Source of the DNA: Verrucomicrobia bacterium UBA4286
Lineage (GTDB): Bacteria > Verrucomicrobiota > Kiritimatiellia > RFP12 > UBA1067
Direction: 5' to 3'
Length of the DNA: 8,908 bases
NCBI GenBank assembly: GCA_002395905.1
Contig: DGVK01000223.1
Coordinates: forward strand, 1-8,908
Positions within the stretch are counted from its first letter, which is position 1. Each line of letters begins with the position of its first letter. The position numbers and the translations under genes were made by a program. Shown in pieces: positions 1-8,908 of the stretch. The notes under the pieces are model-generated. The model searched no databases. It worked only from the letters and a program-made list of their open reading frames with translations, and had not been told where the DNA came from.

Positions 1-21
1 TACCTAGTATTTTGTAGCGCG

Positions 22-74
22 CCCCGGCAGGGGGCGGGGGCAGCCCCCCCGAGAAGCGGGGACAGGCCCCGCTT
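22..74. repeat. GC-rich inverted repeats in the gene-free left edge
   Basis: Two hairpin-capable sequences lie side by side. One is GGGGG-CAG-CCCCC (36-48, with longer alternative pairings across 22-50). The other is a perfect 8-bp stem AAGCGGGG (54-61) / CCCCGCTT (67-74) around ACAGG. Neither carries a T-tract of its own, so they are not classical terminators. Their closeness to the true terminator could mean a REP-like intergenic element or a processing barrier at the 3' end. I see no gene in positions 1-83. Confidence 0.45.
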
Positions 75-83
75 GAGCAATGC

Positions 84-121
84 AAAAAGGCCTCGCTCTT
101 GGTGTGAGCGAGGCCTTTTTT
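84..121 (-). terminator. Bidirectional intrinsic terminator after the transporter gene
   Basis: A perfect 10-bp stem, GGCCTCGCTC (89-98) with GAGCGAGGCC (106-115), and a 7-nt loop, flanked by AAAAA on the left and TTTTTT on the right. It therefore has a U-tract in both reading directions. It lies 36 nt beyond the TGA of the transporter gene and should end the GDPD-HAD/transporter transcript. It could equally stop a rightward gene entering from beyond the left edge. Confidence 0.92.
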
Positions 122-156
122 GCGACTTATGCGATTGGCGGCTGCGGCCGGGGGCT

Positions 157-1431
157 TCAGCCGCGGCGGTCGCCGTAGCCGTCCGCGCGGGCCGACCACG
201 CGCAGAGGAAGAGCATCATTCCTATTATGGCGAAACCGGCTATGGCGCAGAGCGTGACGCCCCAGCCGAAGTGCTCTTTGATGAAAGCTATGCCGATGCC
301 CGACACTATCGTGGAGGCGTAGCCCATGATGCCGGTGAAGCCGTTGGCCATCGCGGCGGCCTCCTTCGTCGCCTGGTTCGCGGCGACGATGCCGACAAGC
401 GCCTGCGGCCCGTAGATGCAAAAGCCCGCGCCCATCAGAAGGAGCGGCGCCGCCCACGCCGGCGCGCCGTCGGGCAGATACCAGAAGCCGAACGCGAAGA
501 GCGCCGCGAAGAGCATGCAGAAGACGCACGTTCTCACGCCGCGCCCCTTGAAAACCTTGTCGGTCACCCACCCGGCGAAGATCGTGCCCACCACCGCCGC
601 AAGCTCGAAACCGATGATCATCAGCCCGCCCTTCGCCACAGGTATCCCCTTGTACTGCTTGAGGAACGTCGGGCCCCAGTCGAGGAAGCCGAAGCGGACG
701 ATATACACGAAGAAGTTCGCCATCGCCACGAGCCATATAACCCTGTTGCCGAAGACAAGCCGGCGGCGGTCGGCGGTTGTTATCTGCGACGAGGGCTTTG
801 CGACGGCAGCCGCGTCAAGCTCAAGCTCGGGAAGTCCGTCCTCGGTCGGCGAATCCTTCACGCAGAAAAAGCAGAAGACCGCCGCCAGGCCCGCGAGCGC
901 CGCCGGGATGTAAAAGCACCATCTCCAGCCAAGCCCCCACGCGAATATGAGCGAGCACAGCCCCAGCGCGCCGAACGCGCCGAACGAGTGGCTCGTGTTC
1001 CATACTGACATCTTTGTCGCGAGTTCTCTGGGATGTATCCAGTGCGTGAGCATCTTCGCGCACGGAGGGAAGCCCATGCCCTGCGTCCAGCCGTTGAGAA
1101 TCCAGAACGCGGCGAACATCAGCGTGACCGTCGAGCAGCCGAAGAGGAGGTTCATCAACGCCGAGAGCACGAGGCCGACGGACATGAAGATGCGTCCGTT
1201 GAGACGGTCGGCCCAGAAGCCGTTCACGAAGCGACTCACTCCGTAAAGCACCCCGTGCACGGTCATTATCGTGCCGAGCGCGTATGTCGAGATCGCGCCC
1301 TCCTCCAGCATGTATGGCTGGGCCATTGAAAGGTTCTTGCGCGTCACATAGAAGAACGCGTAGGCGACCATGCTGCAGAGGATGAACCTCCACTGACCCT
1401 TGTTGAACCGCTTCTGCTCCTCGGCTGTCAT
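157..1431 (-). CDS. glpT: GlpT-type glycerol-3-phosphate:phosphate antiporter (OPA family, MFS)
   Basis: A 424-residue inner-membrane protein with about 12 hydrophobic helices and a charged central loop near residues 192-228, the usual MFS layout. It aligns well with E. coli GlpT from memory: YVTRKNLSMAQPYM, LNGWTQGMGFPPCAKMLTHW, VWNTSHSFG, VYIVRFGFLDWGPTFLK, GWVTDKVF, IYGPQALVG and GFTGIMGY. The residues that bind the phosphate group in GlpT (R45, H165, R269) correspond to R31, H148 and R246 here. The PPC and GMG segments favour GlpT over UhpT. The expected reaction is exchange of external glycerol-3-phosphate for internal phosphate. AAAGGA ten bases before the ATG supports the start. It is downstream of the GDPD fusion with a 33-nt gap and upstream of a terminator, so it is the last gene of the unit. 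The substrate assignment within the organophosphate antiporters (G3P, phosphoglycerate or hexose phosphate) is likely but untested. A UhpC-like sensor role is less likely with no two-component pair attached. Confidence 0.9.
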   Translation of the reverse strand: MTAEEQKRFNKGQWRFILCSMVAYAFFYVTRKNLSMAQPYMLEEGAISTYALGTIMTVHGVLYGVSRFVNGFWADRLNGRIFMSVGLVLSALMNLLFGCSTVTLMFAAFWILNGWTQGMGFPPCAKMLTHWIHPRELATKMSVWNTSHSFGAFGALGLCSLIFAWGLGWRWCFYIPAALAGLAAVFCFFCVKDSPTEDGLPELELDAAAVAKPSSQITTADRRRLVFGNRVIWLVAMANFFVYIVRFGFLDWGPTFLKQYKGIPVAKGGLMIIGFELAAVVGTIFAGWVTDKVFKGRGVRTCVFCMLFAALFAFGFWYLPDGAPAWAAPLLLMGAGFCIYGPQALVGIVAANQATKEAAAMANGFTGIMGYASTIVSGIGIAFIKEHFGWGVTLCAIAGFAIIGMMLFLCAWSARADGYGDRRG

Positions 1432-1464
1432 GTCGATGGTGTCCTTTCCCCGCCTGCTGTGCGG

Positions 1465-3039
1465 TTACTTGAGGAGCACGCCGACGGCGTCGGCGAACTT
1501 CCTGTAGTCCGTTATCACGATATGATCCATGCCCTTGATGCGCACGTGGCTGTCGCCGCCGCCGTCGGCGAAGTCGTCGCCGATGAAGACTATGTCGTCG
1601 AGCGTGTAGCCGTGGTCCTTCGCCCAGGCGAGGGTCGCGTCGTACTTGTTGTATTCCTTACCGGCGAAGTCGAAGGAGGTCGAGCCGCCGATATAGACGG
1701 AGAAGTCCTTGAAAATCTTGCACACCTCGGGATACATGGCGCGGCGCTTCTTGCGGTCGGGGTCGAAGGCTACCTTGTGCTCGGCCGAAGGCGCCGTGCC
1801 GAGAAGCCCGAAAGTGACCATGCCCGACGCATGGAACTCCAGCGGCTCGCCCTCGTATTCGGTGTAGCCGTACTTCTTGCGCAGGCCGTCGGTCTTCTCG
1901 CGGAAGAACGCGCGGTCCACCTCGTTCGTGACGGCCTTGACGATTCTGAAGTTGCCGTCCGCCGCCTCCGCCGTCTGCATCCCGTAGTTGCCTACGATGT
2001 CGATCGGATAATTCCCCATCTGCTTGTAGATGCGCGGCGCGTTGCCCGCGCCGATCATGACGCACTTGTATTTCGCCTCAAGCGCCTTGAGCGCGGCGAG
2101 GTTGTGTTCGGGGATGGGCGAACGGTGCTGGCACAGCGTCGCGTCGAGATCCATCGCGACGACCTTCTTCGGGCGGCCTTCTATCGCGCGCTTGAGCAGC
2201 ATCGGGTAGTCGCTCGTCACGCGGTCGGCCCCTTTCGCGGCGCACTCGTCCCACGCCGCCTTGTCCTGGCACATCCAGAGGGTGACGGTAAGCCCGGCCT
2301 TGTGGGCGCTGTCGACCATCTCCTTCGTCGTCCCCTTCGCGAGCGGCGCCACGCCGCAGCATCCCATGGCGACGGCCTTGTCGATGAACTCCTGCGTGAG
2401 CGGCTTCGCGGTTATCAGGCCGACGGACGCGACGGAATCGACACGGCGCATGGTTTCAACTGTCCCTTCGCTGAAGCTGGTGAAGGCGTAGGTCCCCGGC
2501 TTGAGCATGCGCTTCGCCGTCACGTTGAGCGCGAGGCAGTATTCCTCCAGCACCTCGGGCGTGTAGAAAGGATTGGTCGGATACGCCTTCATCTCAAGTT
2601 CGATGAAGAAATCGTCGCGCCCGACGAACGGCGCCAGCACCTCTTCAAGCGTCGGCGCCCGCTCGGAGCACGCCTGCAGGCGGCAGTTGCGGAACTCGTC
2701 AAGCGTCATCTGCTCCACGACGCCTGCGCCGTCGCTCGTGCGCTCGACGCGTTCGTCGTGCATGACGACGAGGTGGTGGTCCTTTGTGAAGCGGATATCC
2801 GTCTCGAAGCCGCGAATCCCGTTTGCAAGGCATAGCGCGAAGCCGCCCGCGGCGTTGTCGTCGTATTCGCCGCGGCTGCCGCGATGGGCCTGGACGAGCG
2901 GACCTCCCGCGGTCTTGAGCGTGGCGTTTGCAGGCGTGCAGGGCGCGGCGCAGCGCGGCGCCAGACACCCTGCGAGAACTGCCGCGAGCGAGAGCGCGGC
3001 GACAAGGGCGGTCTTCTTCACTATGCTTTTCATATTCAT
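1465..3039 (-). CDS. Lipoprotein fusing glycerophosphodiester phosphodiesterase and phosphomannomutase-type HAD phosphatase
   Basis: A 524-residue predicted lipoprotein: basic start, hydrophobic helix and lipobox LAGC with acylated C25. Domain 1 (about 46-287) is GDPD: catalytic H52/R53 in AHRG, E79 and D81 in FETDIRF, H94 in MHD, E147/E149/K151 in IELEMK. It should cleave glycerophosphodiesters to sn-glycerol-3-phosphate plus an alcohol. The usual PEN motif after HRG reads DDN. Domain 2 (about 291-522) is a HAD of the eukaryotic phosphomannomutase-like class: motif I MDLDATL with D297/D299, GNYGMQ, SFDFAGKEYNKYDATL with the likely motif-III Lys, and motif IV FIGDDFADGGGDSHV. All HAD catalytic residues appear present, so it could dephosphorylate a sugar or glycerol phosphate. 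The signal peptide would put both domains outside the cytoplasm, which is odd for this HAD class. ATG 3039 is used; a second ATG at 3033 is equally possible. The gene sits 33 nt before a GlpT-like transporter, paralleling GlpQ/GlpT. Confidence 0.9.
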   Translation of the reverse strand: MNMKSIVKKTALVAALSLAAVLAGCLAPRCAAPCTPANATLKTAGGPLVQAHRGSRGEYDDNAAGGFALCLANGIRGFETDIRFTKDHHLVVMHDERVERTSDGAGVVEQMTLDEFRNCRLQACSERAPTLEEVLAPFVGRDDFFIELEMKAYPTNPFYTPEVLEEYCLALNVTAKRMLKPGTYAFTSFSEGTVETMRRVDSVASVGLITAKPLTQEFIDKAVAMGCCGVAPLAKGTTKEMVDSAHKAGLTVTLWMCQDKAAWDECAAKGADRVTSDYPMLLKRAIEGRPKKVVAMDLDATLCQHRSPIPEHNLAALKALEAKYKCVMIGAGNAPRIYKQMGNYPIDIVGNYGMQTAEAADGNFRIVKAVTNEVDRAFFREKTDGLRKKYGYTEYEGEPLEFHASGMVTFGLLGTAPSAEHKVAFDPDRKKRRAMYPEVCKIFKDFSVYIGGSTSFDFAGKEYNKYDATLAWAKDHGYTLDDIVFIGDDFADGGGDSHVRIKGMDHIVITDYRKFADAVGVLLK

Positions 3040-3045
3040 GCCTAT

Positions 3046-3074
3046 AGTATAGCAAATGCCGCCCTTGCGCGCAA
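3046..3074 (-). promoter_or_regulatory. Sigma70-like promoter for the GDPD-HAD/transporter unit, probably giving a leaderless mRNA
   Basis: On the minus strand TTGCGC (3074-3069), a 17-nt spacer and TATACT (3051-3046, 5 of 6 to TATAAT) are preceded by TGC, forming an extended -10 element (TGCTATACT). Six bases (ATAGGC) separate the -10 from the ATG at 3039, so the expected start of transcription falls on or within a few bases of the start codon. The -35 matches the consensus at only three of six positions, though an extended -10 can compensate. The -35 overlaps a perfect 10-bp palindrome, TTGCGCGCAA (3065-3074). No terminator is visible between the kinase and this site, so read-through from upstream remains possible. 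Confidence 0.6.
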
Positions 3075-3090
3075 CGCGTGCGACGCGGCG

Positions 3091-6258
<3,168 letters not shown>

Positions 6259-6272
6259 AACTGCAGATGAAT

Positions 6273-6596
6273 TTAGAACTTCGCGTCCGCGACGGTCGGG
6301 ACTATCTCGAACACGCGGCTTACCTTCGTTATGTCGAAGACGATCTTCGGCGCGGGCTGGAGAGCGGCGAGGACGACCTTGCCTCCGCCGGACTTGGCCT
6401 TCTGCAAAACCTGCACCAGCACGCCGAGACCGCTGGAGTCTATGTGAACCATACGCGAGAGGTCGAAGAGGACATTGTCCCCGTCGGCCATCTGCGCCAT
6501 TATATCGTCCCTCACGCCGGGGGCGACGCTGGCCACGAAACGCCCGTCTATCGCGACTGTGAGCAGGCGTCCGTCTTTCTTGATGTCATATGTCAT
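6273..6596 (-). CDS. STAS-domain protein (anti-sigma-factor-antagonist type)
   Basis: A 107-residue single-domain soluble protein of the SpoIIAA/RsbV family. Such proteins switch partners with a Ser/Thr kinase or anti-sigma factor, depending on phosphorylation of a conserved serine. The hallmark loop HIDSSGLGVL (residues 51-60) is intact; by alignment with SpoIIAA, S55 is the expected phosphosite. Beta-strand/helix alternation and length match the stand-alone STAS fold. No RsbW-like kinase, PP2C phosphatase or sigma factor is in the window. It lies between the polysaccharide genes and a hybrid histidine kinase, and its TAA is only 14 nt from the kinase start, so the two are likely co-translated. 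Established comparison: in Vibrio fischeri the STAS protein SypA, in the syp polysaccharide locus, controls biofilm together with hybrid kinases. A similar job here is inference. Confidence 0.9.
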   Translation of the reverse strand: MTYDIKKDGRLLTVAIDGRFVASVAPGVRDDIMAQMADGDNVLFDLSRMVHIDSSGLGVLVQVLQKAKSGGGKVVLAALQPAPKIVFDITKVSRVFEIVPTVADAKF

Positions 6597-6604
6597 TGCT
6601 TGCT

Positions 6605-6610
6605 TCCTTC
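6605..6610 (-). promoter_or_regulatory. Ribosome binding site of the STAS gene
   Basis: The minus strand reads GAAGGA eight bases before the ATG at 6596, in the AT-rich 33-nt gap after the nucleotidyltransferase gene. It supports the chosen start and independent ribosome loading on the STAS gene. Confidence 0.65.
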
Positions 6611-6629
6611 GTTCTTATCAATGTTCTTT

Positions 6630-7586
6630 TCAGTTAAATTGAATCCAGTCTTTCTTAAGGCCCGGGGAGAACGGCTTTCCCGCCGCCACCGCGTCGCGCA
6701 TCGCGGCAAGGACCCTTACCACAGGGTCCAGCCCGAATGTACGAAATTCTCCAGTCGTCCTGCGGCGGACGATCCACCGCGCCGCGTTGTAGAAGGTGCG
6801 CCGCGCGAGCGCGTCCCGGGCGCCCTCCGCGCGGAAAACCTCGTCGAGCGCGTCCGTCCACGCCGAGCGCGCCGCCGCAATGTCGCATACCGGCTCGTCC
6901 GCCGGACGGAACTTCCAGTCGACAGCCTTCGAGTACAACGCGTCGCCGAGCGCTTCAGCCCGGTCGACCGCGCGCCACCTGTACCCGCCGCGCGCGATGA
7001 GCCGCGCGTCGCCGGCGCCGAGGACGGCCTTGTTTATGTTCCTCGCGACAAACCCCTTCACACCTTCGCCCGCGCGCAGCCTGTCGCCGGCCAGAAGAAG
7101 CCCCGCGCCCCTGTTCATGAGGAGCCGCGCCGCCTCCATCCACGGCAGTTCGCCCGGCTCCAGGCGCTTCACGCGGGCGAACATCGTCTCGCCCCGCTCT
7201 CCGGCGACGTCGAAGTAGCCGTGGACGAGCTCCTGTATCATGAGCCGCTCTTCATCGTGGCGGATCCGCCACGGCGTTTTAGCGGTGCAGAAATCCACGT
7301 CGACGCCAAGCTTCGCTGTCCATTTTTCGGAGACAGGCTTGAGCGCCGCGTCTATCGCCGCGAGGTCGGCGCCGCCCGCGCCCTCCTCGGCGACTACATA
7401 AAAGTCGAGATCGTTTGAAAGCCCGCCGCCGATCACACCGCCTTCGCCGCGGCCGTAGCCGCCGCCCAGCACCACGCCCCAGAGCCGGGGGATGCGGAGC
7501 GCGTCCACCTCGGCGCCGATCGCGCGCACCGCCTCTTCGACGATGCGTTCGACCTCCGGCGAATCCACTGCTACGTGGCGGCCCAT
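6630..7586 (-). CDS. Stand-alone nucleotidyltransferase-fold protein (pol-beta/MNT type) in a polysaccharide operon
   Basis: A 318-residue cytoplasmic protein. Near the N-terminus it has the signature of the polymerase-beta nucleotidyltransferase superfamily: a glycine-rich segment VVLGGGYGRGEGG (residues 38-50), then NDLDFYVV with D59 and D61, then a third acidic strand VDVDF with D96/D98. These three carboxylates would bind two metals and an NTP, so the active site looks intact. The remaining ~210 residues are helical and rich in Ala and Arg and match no domain I know; they presumably form the substrate-binding part. The ATG follows the previous stop by one base (TGA C ATG), with GGGAGG ten bases upstream inside the preceding gene, so translation is coupled. 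Relatives transfer AMP or other nucleotides to small molecules, sugars or proteins. Given the neighbours, a glycan precursor or a partner protein is a possible target, but the substrate cannot be read from the sequence. Antitoxin/toxin MNT proteins are shorter and come with a HEPN partner, which is absent here. Confidence 0.78.
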   Translation of the reverse strand: MGRHVAVDSPEVERIVEEAVRAIGAEVDALRIPRLWGVVLGGGYGRGEGGVIGGGLSNDLDFYVVAEEGAGGADLAAIDAALKPVSEKWTAKLGVDVDFCTAKTPWRIRHDEERLMIQELVHGYFDVAGERGETMFARVKRLEPGELPWMEAARLLMNRGAGLLLAGDRLRAGEGVKGFVARNINKAVLGAGDARLIARGGYRWRAVDRAEALGDALYSKAVDWKFRPADEPVCDIAAARSAWTDALDEVFRAEGARDALARRTFYNAARWIVRRRTTGEFRTFGLDPVVRVLAAMRDAVAAGKPFSPGLKKDWIQFN

Positions 7587-7587
7587 G

Positions 7588-8532
7588 TCAGCCCAGCCTC
7601 CCGTATGATTTGCCGCGAAGGAAGTGCCACAGTTTTCTGAGCCACGCGAAGCTGCTTCCTATGCGGCGCGCAAGCCCCGGCTCTTCCATGTCCATCCACA
7701 CGCCTGTCTCGGGGTCTATGACGCGGTTGCCGATGACAATCTTGTTCTCGAAGTCGAGACCCGTTCCAATATAAGTGTCGAGGCCGACGAGAGTGCGCTT
7801 GAGGCGCGTTCCCTCGCCCACGAATGAACCGCTCGCGACTATCACGTCGCCGTCGAGCACGACGCTGCGCGCAAACCACGTGTTGTCGCAGAGCAGGACC
7901 GGCGGCTTGACCTCGCTGCCGTGCTCGATCACGACGTTGCGCCCGAGATGCACGTCCTTCTCGGCCGAATAGCCCGGTATGGTGAACCGCTCCGGGTCGT
8001 GAAGGACCATGAAGTTCGTCTCGTGCCACGCCTTGAGGCCGTTGATCCTTATGCCCTGCGGCTTCACGCGCATCCACCGTCCGCCGATTCGCCTGTAGAC
8101 GCCGAGCGGCGTTTTACGGCAGTCTTCGGGCGTGACAGGCTCAAGGCACACGTCTTCCGGCTCGTTGTGTGAAAGGCAGAGCCCCCACACGACGACCAGC
8201 CCGTCCGAAAGGTTCTGCGTGAGCGGCGAGGAAATCCCGGCCAGATCGTCGAGACCGTGCGGCGGCGCGTCGCCCGGGAACTTGTCGTAAAAGACGGCGT
8301 AGCCCTTCTCTTCGGAGCGCACGTATTCCTTTGCGAGACGCTCGGTGTAGTGCCAGTCGAGAACGCCTGTAAGAACCACGCCGAAGCGGAGCGCGTGCTC
8401 TATGCCATAATCTATTATGCGGCGGCCGGCGATCGGCAGCTCGGCCGGGCTGCGGCCGGGGAAAAGCGCCGGGACCCACTCCGTCTCGCAGACGGACGGC
8501 ACGAAGAGGATGCTCTCAAGCTGGCTGGTCAA
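7588..8532 (-). CDS. Sugar-nucleotidyltransferase-like protein with C-terminal left-handed beta-helix (GlmU-like, catalytic motif degenerate)
   Basis: Probable 314-residue cytoplasmic protein, read from TTG 8532. Residues about 8-60 resemble the start of nucleotide-sugar pyrophosphorylases: a short hydrophobic strand (SILFVPSV), then [20 protein letters not shown], comparable to the 'P...PLLNKPLIDY.IE' region of that fold. The glycine-rich nucleotide loop (GxGxRxxPLT) that normally precedes it is absent. Residues about 190-275 show imperfect hexapeptide repeats ([50 protein letters not shown]), typical of a left-handed beta-helix as in GlmU and sugar O-acyltransferases. The C-terminus ([20 protein letters not shown]) is basic and amphipathic and might touch the membrane. 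The position between a sugar transferase and a nucleotidyltransferase-fold gene implies a role in polysaccharide precursor or assembly chemistry. With the loop missing, it may act as a scaffold, regulator or acyltransferase-like protein. Fold confidence is moderate, activity unknown. Confidence 0.72.
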   Translation of the reverse strand: MTSQLESILFVPSVCETEWVPALFPGRSPAELPIAGRRIIDYGIEHALRFGVVLTGVLDWHYTERLAKEYVRSEEKGYAVFYDKFPGDAPPHGLDDLAGISSPLTQNLSDGLVVVWGLCLSHNEPEDVCLEPVTPEDCRKTPLGVYRRIGGRWMRVKPQGIRINGLKAWHETNFMVLHDPERFTIPGYSAEKDVHLGRNVVIEHGSEVKPPVLLCDNTWFARSVVLDGDVIVASGSFVGEGTRLKRTLVGLDTYIGTGLDFENKIVIGNRVIDPETGVWMDMEEPGLARRIGSSFAWLRKLWHFLRGKSYGRLG

Positions 8533-8908
8533 TACGCCCCCCTTCCGCCGAGAATCGCCGGCACGGTCTTGAGAAGGATGAGAAAATCTTTCCACAGGCT
8601 TGGCGCGAGAATGTATTCCTTGTCGAGACGCACCTGCTCGTGGAACGGAATCTCGCTGCGGCCCATTATCTGCCAGAGGCATGTTATGCCGGGTATCACG
8701 TCGAGGCGCTTGCGGTCTTCAAGCGTGTATTCCTGGACTTCTTTCGGCACCGGCGGGCGCGGCCCCACAAGGCTCATGTCACCGATGAAAACGTTCCACA
8801 GCTGCGGCAGCTCGTCGAGGCTCGTGCGTCGCAGGAACCTGCCTACCTTCGTTATGCGGGGATCGTTCTTCATTTTGAAGATCACGCCGTCCTTCGACTC
8901 GTTCTGCG
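8529..8908 (-). CDS. Polyprenyl-phosphate sugar-1-phosphate transferase, C-terminal part (5' end cut by window edge)
   Basis: Member of the bacterial sugar transferase family (WcaJ/EpsL type). These membrane enzymes move a hexose-1-phosphate from a nucleotide sugar to undecaprenyl phosphate, the first step of capsule or exopolysaccharide assembly. The frame is open to the window edge. The upstream residues [10 protein letters not shown] match the family core before '[17 protein letters not shown]', so the GTG at 8885 is an internal codon and not the start. Visible family signatures are [24 protein letters not shown] and [13 protein letters not shown], then an intact end, [12 protein letters not shown]. 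The usual PGITGLWQ reads PGITCLWQ here, a variant I recall from PVC-group relatives. The N-terminal membrane segments lie outside the window, so I cannot tell whether this is a long PssY/WcaJ-like or a short PglC-like form. Its TGA stop overlaps the TTG start of the next gene, so the two are probably translationally coupled. Confidence 0.93.
   Translation of the reverse strand, partial: QNESKDGVIFKMKNDPRITKVGRFLRRTSLDELPQLWNVFIGDMSLVGPRPPVPKEVQEYTLEDRKRLDVIPGITCLWQIMGRSEIPFHEQVRLDKEYILAPSLWKDFLILLKTVPAILGGRGAY
8537..8544 (-). promoter_or_regulatory. Shine-Dalgarno sequence that fixes a TTG start
   Basis: The minus strand reads AAGGGGGG followed by CGTA and then TTG at 8532-8530. The TTG forms a TTGA overlap with the TGA stop of the sugar transferase. 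This purine run and the overlap are why the downstream gene is started at TTG 8532. The longer open frame back to 8682 would put about 50 unrelated residues over the sugar transferase gene. Confidence 0.7.

Noticed and set aside
22..61. G-quadruplex in the G-rich left edge
   Set aside because: Only three G-tracts of four or more lie on the plus strand, and the interleaved C-runs favour simple hairpins.
1459..2835. Plus-strand 458-codon frame opposite the GDPD-HAD fusion
   Set aside because: It is a shadow of the minus-strand gene, whose GDPD and HAD motifs are unambiguous.
6597..6660. Internal promoter before the STAS gene (minus-strand GATAAG in an AT-rich stretch)
   Set aside because: No reasonable -35 lies at the right distance, and the predicted start of transcription (about 6607) would cut through the Shine-Dalgarno sequence.
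6630..7586. MNT-HEPN toxin-antitoxin or other defence module
   Set aside because: The protein is 318 residues, has no HEPN partner gene next to it, and is translationally coupled to glycan genes.
8533..8682. 50-codon N-terminal extension of the beta-helix protein from an ATG at 8682
   Set aside because: It lies entirely over the conserved sugar transferase and has a shadow-like composition. The TTG at 8532 has a purine-rich ribosome site and a TTGA overlap with the upstream stop.
8883..8885. GTG at 8885 as start of the sugar transferase
   Set aside because: Residues upstream of it (ESKDG) continue the conserved family core, so the gene is simply cut by the window edge.

Overview
The window is GC-rich (clearly above 60% G+C by eye). 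It carries seven genes, all on the minus strand, so the order of reading is from the right edge to the left. Signal peptides, a lipobox lipoprotein, periplasmic binding domains and polyprenyl-phosphate sugar transfer all point to a Gram-negative, diderm bacterium. The 'TCLWQ' variant in the sugar transferase and the general gene style suggest the PVC group (Verrucomicrobiota, Kiritimatiellota or Lentisphaerota). That placement is a guess, because the window has no phylogenetic marker.

Right half (8908 to 6273): the tail of a surface-polysaccharide operon. It starts with the C-terminal part of an initiating polyprenyl-phosphate sugar transferase, cut by the window edge. This overlaps by 4 nt (TTGA) a degenerate sugar-nucleotidyltransferase/left-handed beta-helix protein. 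One nt later comes a stand-alone protein with a polymerase-beta-type nucleotidyltransferase fold, and 33 nt after that a small STAS-domain protein.

Middle (6258 to 3091): 14 nt after the STAS gene lies a 1055-residue hybrid sensor kinase. It has a signal peptide, two full periplasmic binding modules and a third that looks halved, one membrane span, HisKA, HATPase and a C-terminal receiver. The spacing suggests that the STAS protein and kinase are transcribed with the polysaccharide genes, presumably to control them. No output response regulator, HPt protein, kinase/phosphatase partner for the STAS protein or sigma factor is visible.

Left half (3039 to 157): a second transcription unit, with its own sigma70-like promoter in the 51-nt gap after the kinase. 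The promoter is placed so that transcription should start on or next to the AUG. Its first gene encodes a lipoprotein that fuses a glycerophosphodiester phosphodiesterase to a phosphomannomutase-type HAD phosphatase domain. The second, 33 nt on, is a GlpT-type glycerol-3-phosphate:phosphate antiporter with its anion-binding Arg/His/Arg residues conserved. The pair parallels the glpTQ operon of enteric bacteria, with an extra phosphatase domain. A strong bidirectional hairpin terminator (84-121) closes the unit. Positions 1-83 hold no recognisable gene, only GC-rich inverted repeats.
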